Shown here piece by piece: positions 57,661 through 64,000 of a stretch of DNA of 64,000 bases; within the stretch, counting starts at the first letter, position 1; each line of letters opens with the position of its first letter. The position numbers and the translations under genes are program-made. The DNA comes from Rhodobacteraceae bacterium SB2 (GTDB lineage: Bacteria > Pseudomonadota > Alphaproteobacteria > Rhodobacterales > Rhodobacteraceae). The notes beneath the pieces were generated by a model that did not search any database, was not told the origin of the DNA, and saw only the letters and a list, made by a program, of their open reading frames with translations. The stretch spans positions 124,001-188,000 of the forward strand of contig LGRT01000037.1 in assembly GCA_001642945.1 (NCBI GenBank), given 5' to 3'.

Positions 57661-59337
57661 TTATGTAAATCCAAGGATACGTTGCTGCTCGGCCCAATCC
57701 AATGGCAGCTCGGGAAGCGCGCGTAGTGTTTTCGCCGTCAGATACGGTGGCTGACGACCTTCCAGAATCGCCGTTGAAATGTCTGGCGCCAGCCAGGCCA
57801 GAGGAAGAATGCGACTGACCGATCCGCTACGCAGACCTTCCCGTTCAGTTATCTGCTGGATTGAAGACGCTCTCCCTTCAAGGAGTTCGCTTGCCCACCG
57901 TCTCGCGTCTGCAACCAATGCTATAAGGTCTGGGTCCTGTTGCGGGGCATTGTCGGCTGCAATGATGATCGGCTTGGCGCAGCCGTTCTGACGCCGTTGG
58001 AACGGAATCTCGAAGGTTGCAGGTATTGGTGTGTGAGGCGCTTCAGGTTCTGTGATTGCCGCGAGGTTCAGCGAGACAACCAACCTATCTTTGTGGGTGT
58101 CGATACGATCAATGATGCTCAGGAAGTCTTGTGATTGAGCATCGACGTTAGTCATGTCATCTTCCACAACGCGCTGTTCAATTGTCCGTAAAATGCAGAC
58201 CGCGGTTGTTTCTCCTACCTGCCCGTTAATCTGATCCGCTAGCCACCGCATATCAGCGAGCCGCTCGTTTAGCGCGTTCATCACAACCCGTTCGATCTCA
58301 TCCGCTGGCAAGCGCTCAATCTCGGTTTTATTGTCCGAAACGGACACTGCCGTCGTGTAATACCAGTATCGCTTCGTTTGGGTTGTCCCATCTGTGTGGA
58401 TTGACTTGCTGGCGTAAGTCGTTCGCATCGCTCGACCTTTTGCGTCGAACAGAACCCCATCCAGAAGACGCGTGGCGGGTCGCCGGGTCGACCTGATCTT
58501 TTTGCCACCATGATCCGCTAGTTGAGTTTGAACCAGCTTCCAGGTGGCATCATCGATGATCGCCTCATGCAATCCTTCGTGCAGTTCCTCCTTGTGCCGG
58601 ACTTTGCCGATGTAGATCGGATTCCGCAGGATGTTGTAGAGGGCCCCGCGCGAGAAGGTCGTACCACCACTGACCCGACCAAACCGATTGGTTCGTTGTT
58701 TGCTGACGATGCCCAACGCATCAAGCCGTGCGCGCAATTGGCGTACCGATCCTAGCGCGAGATATTCCGCAAAGATCGTTCGGATCGCAGTAGCTTCTGT
58801 CGGGCTCACCACCAGCGCTTTGTCCTCCACATCGTACCCAAGGGGAATGGCACCGCCCATCCACATTCCTTTGCGTTTGGAGGCGGCTACTTTGTCACGG
58901 ATCCTCTCAGCCGTCACCTCGCGCTCAAACTGCGCAAAAGACAAAAGCACGTTCAGGGTCAGGCGACCCATTGATGATGTGGTATTGAACGCTTGCGTCA
59001 CAGACACAAACGACACCCCTGCCCCGTCAAACACATCGACCATCTTCGCAAAGTCCGACAGCGCTCGCGTCAGTCGGTCTACCTTATAAACGACAATGAC
59101 ATCGATCCGCCCCGCCCGGACGTCTTCGAGCAGCTGTTGTAGGCCGGGACGTTCCATTGAACCACCAGAGAAGCCGCCATCATCGTACCTGTCACTAAGT
59201 TCGGCCCAGCCTTCGTGTTTTTGACTGAGGATGTAGGCCGCACAGGCTTCCCGTTGGGCATCGAGCGAGTTGAAGCTCTGCTCAAGCCCCTCCTCTGTCG
59301 ACTTGCGCGTATAGATGGCACAGCGCTGGCGGATCAT
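57661..59337 (-). CDS. Large serine recombinase
   Basis: 558 residues. N-terminal resolvase domain: RCAIYTRKSTEEG with the catalytic serine after RK at about residue 12, YDDGGFSGGSMERPGLQQLLEDVRAGRIDVIVVYKVDRLTRALSDFAKMVDVF with the conserved arginine, and FAQFEREVTAERIRDKVAASKRKGMWMGG. Then a recombinase domain (RGALYNILRNPIYIGKVRHK). No classical Cys-rich zinc ribbon is obvious. Such proteins integrate and excise phages or islands. Its ATG overlaps the DUF2924 stop by 4 bp. It is adjacent to the tRNA 3' side. Confidence 0.93.
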   Translation of the reverse strand: MIRQRCAIYTRKSTEEGLEQSFNSLDAQREACAAYILSQKHEGWAELSDRYDDGGFSGGSMERPGLQQLLEDVRAGRIDVIVVYKVDRLTRALSDFAKMVDVFDGAGVSFVSVTQAFNTTSSMGRLTLNVLLSFAQFEREVTAERIRDKVAASKRKGMWMGGAIPLGYDVEDKALVVSPTEATAIRTIFAEYLALGSVRQLRARLDALGIVSKQRTNRFGRVSGGTTFSRGALYNILRNPIYIGKVRHKEELHEGLHEAIIDDATWKLVQTQLADHGGKKIRSTRRPATRLLDGVLFDAKGRAMRTTYASKSIHTDGTTQTKRYWYYTTAVSVSDNKTEIERLPADEIERVVMNALNERLADMRWLADQINGQVGETTAVCILRTIEQRVVEDDMTNVDAQSQDFLSIIDRIDTHKDRLVVSLNLAAITEPEAPHTPIPATFEIPFQRRQNGCAKPIIIAADNAPQQDPDLIALVADARRWASELLEGRASSIQQITEREGLRSGSVSRILPLAWLAPDISTAILEGRQPPYLTAKTLRALPELPLDWAEQQRILGFT

Positions 59338-59786
59338 GACTTTGCGCGCTCACGCAGCCCGAAGAACTTTGGCCCGTTCCGATTTGTGCCAGTCATTGCT
59401 CGCGCAACGGCTGATAGTGAGGAATAGGTCTGCCCGTTCCAGGAGGCGCCGTCTTCGGTCACCAATACTTCATGCGCGGTACCGCCCCAATTCTTTAAGA
59501 TACGGGTCCCATCGCTGGCTATCGGATTTGGTCGAGTTTTGGCGGGGCTGTTAGTAGCGCCACCCCCTCTTCTCTTGATAATGCGGTTCCACTCTTGCCG
59601 ATTTTTGGCTGGCTCGCGGCCCTCCATCGCCGCTTGGGCATCCCATGCGAGGGCCAACCGCATCAGGCGTGCGGTAAAGGTCCTCGGTGGCGCGCTCCCT
59701 ATGATCTCCGTCCAAAGCCTTCGAAGCATGGCGGCATCTGCCTCTTCGAGTTGCGGTATATCAAGGCTGAGCGCACATTCCTTCAT
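59334..59786 (-). CDS. DUF2924 protein
   Basis: 150 residues from ATG 59786, which has GGGGAAG five bases upstream. The C-terminal block GTRILKNWGGTAHEVLVTEDGASWNGQTYSSLSAVARAMTGTNRNGPKFFGLRE is the DUF2924 signature. Such genes are regularly found immediately upstream of serine recombinases in alphaproteobacterial islands, as here; a recombination directionality or accessory role is possible but not shown. Overlaps of 4 bp at both ends indicate a tightly coupled operon. Confidence 0.9.
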   Translation of the reverse strand: MKECALSLDIPQLEEADAAMLRRLWTEIIGSAPPRTFTARLMRLALAWDAQAAMEGREPAKNRQEWNRIIKRRGGGATNSPAKTRPNPIASDGTRILKNWGGTAHEVLVTEDGASWNGQTYSSLSAVARAMTGTNRNGPKFFGLRERAKS

Positions 59787-60052
59787 TGTTCTTCCCCACT
59801 CACAACGCGGTAGCGGGCGACCTTGCCAGACCGGTCGAGTTCGACCGATAGGCCCGACGATCTCAAGCGCGAGATCGCAGCACGAACCGTATGAGGCTGC
59901 CATCCAAGTTGTTTCTGAAGCTGTGCAACGGTCGCTCCATGCCGGCGCGACAACAGTCTGCGCAAGGTATCGCTCTTGGGTCTACCAGGCAGCCCAGTGG
60001 GCCTGACTTCTGACGGGAGCGCTGAAGGGGCTTCTGTAATCTGTTCGGTCAT
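59783..60052 (-). CDS. DUF3489 protein (small winged-helix-like)
   Basis: 89 residues from ATG 60052 with GGAG seven bases upstream. The conserved region is LLSRRHGATVAQLQKQLGWQPHTVRAAISRLRSSGLSVELDRSGKVARYRVVSG, a small winged helix-turn-helix, so DNA binding is likely. First gene of the DUF3489-DUF2924-recombinase operon. It could regulate the module. Confidence 0.88.
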   Translation of the reverse strand: MTEQITEAPSALPSEVRPTGLPGRPKSDTLRRLLSRRHGATVAQLQKQLGWQPHTVRAAISRLRSSGLSVELDRSGKVARYRVVSGEEQ

Positions 60053-60213
60053 TCTGATCTCCGTCCAGTCGCGAGGCATCCACGCCCTGTACTGACCAAA
60101 GCCCGACAATCCGGGCAGGAGATTTGGGTGTTCTGTGACGTCAGTAACGCTCTTGGCGCCAGCGAAGTCCAGTGGAAGATCGAAGACATAGCGAAAGGTC
60201 TAAAAAGAATGAC

Positions 60214-60231
60214 GGGCAGCGTTAGCCGCCC
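60214..60231 (-). terminator. Terminator-like hairpin after the tyrosine recombinase
   Basis: On the minus strand GGGCGGC-TAAC-GCTGCCC, seven pairs, 10 bp after the recombinase stop; a T-rich tract (TTCTTTTT) follows six bases later. Confidence 0.6.
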
Positions 60232-60240
60232 GCCCTACCC

Positions 60241-60873
60241 TTAAATGTCGATCTTCTCGGCAATACTCAGCGCGTCTTCAAGTTCGACACCGAGGTAGCG
60301 AACCGTGCTGTCCACCTTTGTATGACCAAGCAAAAGCTGGACTGCGCGTAAATTGCCGGTCTTACGGTAAATCAACGCGGCCTTGGTGCGTCGCAGTGAA
60401 TGTGTGCCGTATCCGCTTGGGTCAAGACCAATCGCCGCCACCCAATCGCGAACAATCCGGGCATATTGCCTGGTCGACACATGCGGCCGGTCATGAAACC
60501 TGCTCGGGAAGAGATGGATGACCGCCAGCATCGCTGGACTGCAAACCCAATTCCAGATGGAATTCCGTGTGCCTTCCGAGACTTCGAATTGAACTGATCG
60601 CTGTGTCTTGCTCTGGATGACCGAAACTCGCTCCCGGACATGATCGCCGACCACGAGGTCTCCGACCTTTAACCGGACAAGATCGCAGCCGCGCAATTTA
60701 CTGTCGATGGCAAGGTTGAACAACGCAAGATCTCTGAGATTTCCGGCCAATTCGAGCCGCGCCCTGATGGCCCAGACCTGTTTTGCGAGCAGCGGGCGTT
60801 TTTGACCAACAAGCCGTCCCTTGTTCCAGGACTTGGATTTTGGTTTGATTGCAGGAAGTTGGATTTTGGACAT
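60241..60873 (-). CDS. Small tyrosine recombinase/integrase
   Basis: 210 residues from ATG 60873, which has GGAGG nine bases upstream. Catalytic residues: Arg in IDSKLRGCDLVRL, His-x-x-Arg in THSLRRTKAALI, His in LLGHTKVDSTVRYLG with Tyr as the nucleophile. The N-terminal core-binding domain is very short, unlike phage integrases of 350-400 residues. This type occurs on accessory elements as a stand-alone 'phage integrase family' protein. It is separated from the recombinase operon and may be the second integrase of a composite island. Confidence 0.88.
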   Translation of the reverse strand: MSKIQLPAIKPKSKSWNKGRLVGQKRPLLAKQVWAIRARLELAGNLRDLALFNLAIDSKLRGCDLVRLKVGDLVVGDHVRERVSVIQSKTQRSVQFEVSEGTRNSIWNWVCSPAMLAVIHLFPSRFHDRPHVSTRQYARIVRDWVAAIGLDPSGYGTHSLRRTKAALIYRKTGNLRAVQLLLGHTKVDSTVRYLGVELEDALSIAEKIDI

Positions 60874-61109
60874 GTGATATCCTCCACCCATCCCTCCCGC
60901 TCCAAGCACCGACACCGTGTCGATTGGTGGATACTATCAGAGCTGCGAGTGTCCGGTTTCCTCTGTATCACTGCCAATTGTGACATACGCAGCGAATGGC
61001 AGCAGTGAGCCCAAAGTGCTGAATGCTGCGCGATGCATTAATGCCAGCTTCCCGAAAAACTGTTTGCTGGTTATCTATCTTGGACCGATAGCCACAATGA
61101 TGATGGATA
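60874..61109. other. Gap between the integrase start and arsJ end
   Basis: 236 bp with no supportable gene. It must carry the integrase promoter (minus strand). No repeat or terminator strong enough to call was seen. Confidence 0.4.
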
Positions 61110-62369
61110 CTAACGCTCTGGCTTCAGAAACCCAACCATCATTGCCGAAAGCGCAACCATGAACGCCGCTACGCCAAGCATCAATGGAAGCCCACCAATC
61201 TGATAGGTAATGCCGGATAATAACGTTCCTGCCAGACGGCCCGCCGCATTGGCCATGTAATAGAAGCCTACATCCATTGTGACCCGCTCTGCCTTGGTGA
61301 AAGACAAAATGAGGTAGGAGTGAAGCGATGAGTTCACCGCGAAAACAACGCCGAAGATCAGGAGCCCTGTCACCAGGCTGATCGTCAACCAAAGCTGCGG
61401 CTCGCCCGCGATGATCGCAATGCCTGTTAGAATGGCCGGAACTGCGGCGAGGCTCCACGCCCAACCACGTGCGGCTTTTATCAGCTCATCTGTGGGCCTC
61501 GTCCTTGCACGCAAAATGCGCGGGGCGTTGGCCTGTATCAAGCCATAGAGGATCACCCAAAGTGCCATGAACGTGCCGATCAGAAAGAAGGCAGTGCGGT
61601 TGCCCGCAGTCGTACCGTCCGAAAGGACCGCATAGAAATAGATCGGAATGCCAACAACAAACCAGACATCGCGCGCGCCGAACAGGAACACCCGAGCGGC
61701 ACTCAGCCAATTCACGTTAGCCGACTTCGAAAACACTTCGGAAAACTTCACGCCCTTGCGGCCCTTGGGCAGACCGGCGGGCATGGCAATCAGGACAGCG
61801 AGCAAAATTACAACCAGAATAGCGGCCATCCCAAGCACCGACCAGACAAAGCCCAGCGTGGCCAGCAGTGTAGCCCCCATAAGAAAGCCTAACCCCTTCA
61901 CCATGTTCTTTGAACCGGTAAGGATGGCGACCCAGCGGAACAGGCCTCCGTCACCCGACGGCGCAAGCAGTTTGACGGCAGACTTGGATGACATCTTGGC
62001 AAGGTCCTTTGCCATACCGCTCGCGCCTTGGACCAGCATCACGTAGACAACCGACGCGCCGACCACCCATGTAGGATCAAGTTGCGCCATGGCCAACAAC
62101 GCCAAAACCTGCAAGCCAAGCCCTGCATAAAGTGTCGATGTCAGCCCGAACCTTGCAGCAATCCATCCTGCACAAAGGTTAGTGACCATGCCTGCGATTT
62201 CGTAAAGCACGAACAAGTAGGCCAGTTGCACTGGCGAAAACCCAAGCGTGTGAAAGTGCAGCAGCACCAGCATCCGCAAGGCACCGTCGGTCAGCATGAA
62301 AGCCCAATAGGCCGCCGTGACCGCAATATAGGCAGGTAGGCCCTCGGGCCGCGCCGGAGTATCGCTCAC
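61110..62369 (-). CDS. arsJ: Organoarsenical efflux MFS transporter ArsJ
   Basis: 419 residues with about 12 TM helices; the N-terminal [38 protein letters not shown] and the later [53 protein letters not shown] are characteristic of ArsJ. It exports 1-arseno-3-phosphoglycerate made by the partner GAPDH, so arsenate is removed without reduction. The ATG overlaps the GAPDH stop by 4 bp, as expected for the known gapdh-arsJ pair. Confidence 0.93.
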   Translation of the reverse strand: MSDTPARPEGLPAYIAVTAAYWAFMLTDGALRMLVLLHFHTLGFSPVQLAYLFVLYEIAGMVTNLCAGWIAARFGLTSTLYAGLGLQVLALLAMAQLDPTWVVGASVVYVMLVQGASGMAKDLAKMSSKSAVKLLAPSGDGGLFRWVAILTGSKNMVKGLGFLMGATLLATLGFVWSVLGMAAILVVILLAVLIAMPAGLPKGRKGVKFSEVFSKSANVNWLSAARVFLFGARDVWFVVGIPIYFYAVLSDGTTAGNRTAFFLIGTFMALWVILYGLIQANAPRILRARTRPTDELIKAARGWAWSLAAVPAILTGIAIIAGEPQLWLTISLVTGLLIFGVVFAVNSSLHSYLILSFTKAERVTMDVGFYYMANAAGRLAGTLLSGITYQIGGLPLMLGVAAFMVALSAMMVGFLKPER

Positions 62370-63397
62370 AGACTATCCCCAACCATACAGGCCACATCAA
62401 CCAGACGGTAGGCATAGCCCATTTCGTTATCGTACCAGGCATAAATCTTCACTTGCGTAGCATTGATGACCATGGTCGACGGCGCATCCACGATACAGGA
62501 GCGTTTGTCATTGGTGTAATCGGTCGATACGAGAGGGCGTTCCTCGTAGCCCAGAATGTCCTGCAAAGGTCCCTCTGCTGCCGCCTTGAACAGGGCGTTG
62601 ACCTCTTTCGCGGTCGTTGCGCGCTCCACTTCGAACACGCAGTCCGTCAAAGAAGCGTTCAGCAGGGGAACCCGTACGGCATGCCCATTCAAGCGGCCTG
62701 TCAATTCCGGGTAAATTAGTGTGATCGCCGTGGCACTGCCTGTCGTGGTCGGGATCAGAGAGTTCAGCGCAGATCGGGCGCGGCGCAGGTCTTTAGCAGG
62801 CCGGTCTACAATCGTTTGGGTGTTCGTGACATCATGGATCGTCGTGATCGACCCGTGTTTGATGGTCAGGTTCTCGTGGATCACTTTCACCACAGGAGCA
62901 AGACAGTTGGTCGTACAACTAGCTGCCGTAACAATGCGATGGTGGTCTGGGTCATAGATACCTTCATTGACACCATAGACGATGTTCGCGGCATTACCGT
63001 CCTTAACCGGCGCTGACACCACAACCTTCTTTACCCCAGCATCGAAGTAGGGCGCGATCTTGGCCTCTGTCTTAAAAACCCCAGTACAGTCGATAACCAC
63101 ATCGATACCATCCAGAGGCAGCTCAGATATGTCCCGCGTCCCAATGAACGGAAGGCGCGTACCGTCGATTGTGAGGCTATCAGCATCGTATGAAAAATCC
63201 GCTTTCCATCGGCCATGAACCGTATCAAACTCGAGCAGATGTGCGTGCATCTCTGGGTCGCCGACAGCATCATTGATCCACGCGATCTTTGCACCGCGTT
63301 CTAGCAATGGCTTCAGGGCGAGCTTTCCGATACGACCAAGGCCGTTGATCGCTACACGTGGCATCGGCTTAACTTTTTCATCAACGTTGAGCTTCAT
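62366..63397 (-). CDS. ArsJ-associated glyceraldehyde-3-phosphate dehydrogenase
   Basis: Type I GAPDH fold of up to 343 residues. The NAD-binding [14 protein letters not shown], catalytic Cys in [14 protein letters not shown], then [18 protein letters not shown] and the C-terminal [15 protein letters not shown] are intact. In the gapdh-arsJ system it adds arsenate to glyceraldehyde-3-phosphate. A housekeeping role is unlikely because it is coupled to arsJ and separate from pgk. The start is uncertain: ATG 63397, or ATG 63364 ([13 protein letters not shown]), which is nearer to the family N-terminus. Confidence 0.92.
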   Translation of the reverse strand: MKLNVDEKVKPMPRVAINGLGRIGKLALKPLLERGAKIAWINDAVGDPEMHAHLLEFDTVHGRWKADFSYDADSLTIDGTRLPFIGTRDISELPLDGIDVVIDCTGVFKTEAKIAPYFDAGVKKVVVSAPVKDGNAANIVYGVNEGIYDPDHHRIVTAASCTTNCLAPVVKVIHENLTIKHGSITTIHDVTNTQTIVDRPAKDLRRARSALNSLIPTTTGSATAITLIYPELTGRLNGHAVRVPLLNASLTDCVFEVERATTAKEVNALFKAAAEGPLQDILGYEERPLVSTDYTNDKRSCIVDAPSTMVINATQVKIYAWYDNEMGYAYRLVDVACMVGDSL

Positions 63398-63418
63398 TAG
63401 CTATAATACCGGCTTTTG

Positions 63419-63434
63419 GGTTCCAACTTGAACC
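63419..63434. promoter_or_regulatory. Inverted repeat upstream of the GAPDH-arsJ operon
   Basis: GGTTC-N6-GAACC, exact arms of 5 bp, 22 bp upstream of ATG 63397 and overlapping a possible promoter (TTCAAG, 18 bp, TATTAT on the minus strand). A repressor such as ArsR could bind here; no arsR is in the window. Confidence 0.4.
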
Positions 63435-63464
63435 TAGAAAGTAATTTTCAGTTTAGAACAAATG

Positions 63465-63492
63465 AAAAGAGCGCACTTTGCACAGCGCGCTC
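63465..63492 (-). terminator. Terminator after pstS
   Basis: On the minus strand GAGCGCGCT and AGTGCGCTC pair over nine positions (one G-T) around a 6-nt loop (63469-63492), followed by TTTT. It separates pstS from the GAPDH gene, so the latter probably has its own promoter. Confidence 0.75.
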
Positions 63493-63513
63493 ACTTCAGT
63501 AATCTTGTTTCGA

Positions 63514-64000
63514 TTAATTCAACGGACCCATTTTAGTTCCACCATCTGCAACCATGGCTTGAGTAGCCGCCAATTCAGGATCGGAAACCAAGCCGTATTC
63601 AGACAGTGGCCCATCTGGACCTGCGATTTCATCACTAACAAAGAAATCGACATATTCCTGCAAGCCTGGGATCACCCCCAAATGTTGCATTTTGACGTAA
63701 AAATACAGAGGGCGAGACACTGGATAGACACCACTTGCAATGGTCTCCGTAGATGCTTCAATTCCATTTATCTTTGCTGCATATATCGTGTCAGTATTAT
63801 TCAATAGAAAGCTTAAACCGAAAACACCAATGCCGTTTGGATTTGATGCCAAACGTGCCAAAGTCTCAGTGTAGTCGCCGTCAATATCTACTGAGCGACC
63901 GTCGGTGCGAACTTTAAAGCACTCTTTCTCGGCCTTCTTTTTATCTCCACCATTCTGTTTGAAGAACAAATCATAAGAACCAGCCTTCTTACAGCCTGCC
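63514..64000 (-). CDS. pstS: Phosphate ABC transporter substrate-binding protein PstS (N-terminal part outside window)
   Basis: The frame is open to the right edge (AGCKKAGSYDLFFKQNGGDKKKAEKE...). About 161 residues of the C-terminal half are seen: DGDYTETLARLASNPNGIGVFGLSFLLNN, then ASGVYPVSRPLYFYVKMQHLGVIPGLQEYVDFFVSDE, the PstS pattern. Pst-type binding proteins on arsenic islands are thought to help phosphate uptake with low arsenate affinity. Situated upstream of gapdh-arsJ in the same direction. The N-terminus, signal peptide and remaining pst genes are not in the window. Confidence 0.88.
   Translation of the reverse strand, partial: AGCKKAGSYDLFFKQNGGDKKKAEKECFKVRTDGRSVDIDGDYTETLARLASNPNGIGVFGLSFLLNNTDTIYAAKINGIEASTETIASGVYPVSRPLYFYVKMQHLGVIPGLQEYVDFFVSDEIAGPDGPLSEYGLVSDPELAATQAMVADGGTKMGPLN

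Overview
The window is a block of chromosome from an alphaproteobacterium, almost certainly Rhodobacterales of the Roseobacter type. The evidence is the gene order rplU-rpmA / GNAT / obgE-proB-proA, a CtrA-pathway phosphotransferase (ChpT) beside a DUF3553 gene, an olsB-olsA ornithine-lipid pair, a single-cysteine DksA, ScpA/ScpB, a double-length dCTP deaminase, and a pyruvate dehydrogenase E1-beta that carries its own lipoyl domain. The genus cannot be settled from the sequence alone.

Layout. 1-3310 is mfd, cut by the left edge. 3351-12030 holds a small membrane protein, hemB, a SYLF lipoprotein, gyrA, an M32 carboxypeptidase, ctaA and a TrmJ-type methylase. 12165-19790 holds a ThiE-like protein, olsA/olsB, DUF3553/chpT, proA-proB-obgE, and a tandem acetyltransferase gene broken by an in-frame TAG. 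19936-22568 holds a LysE-type exporter, rpmA-rplU and a DUF2059 protein. 22969-30962 holds dcd, scpB-scpA, nagZ, a SPOR protein, argS, dgt and erpA.

31069-32740 is the least explained chromosomal stretch. A 138-residue protein built of six 21-residue repeats (invariant FTSAS motif) lies upstream of an unrecognised all-helical 359-residue protein. The two genes are separated by a hairpin, and two direct repeats lie ahead of the repeat gene. This resembles a multi-core precursor peptide with a partner protein and is my main candidate for an undescribed system; its function is inferred only.

32984-57207 returns to housekeeping: xth, a flavin monooxygenase, dksA, a moxR/VWA/M48 cluster, zwf-pgl-pgi behind a perfect LacI-type palindrome, anmK, tyrS, two cyclophilins, pgk, a class I aldolase, ftsB, pdhA-pdhB-pdhC, cysE, rlmB and ribB-ribH-nusB.

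57385-64000 looks like horizontally acquired DNA beginning at the 3' end of a tRNA with a GTA anticodon. It carries a DUF3489-DUF2924-large serine recombinase operon with 4-bp overlaps, a small tyrosine recombinase, and an arsenate-detoxification pair (GAPDH plus the ArsJ exporter) behind a PstS phosphate-binding protein that runs off the right edge. Its right boundary is outside the window.
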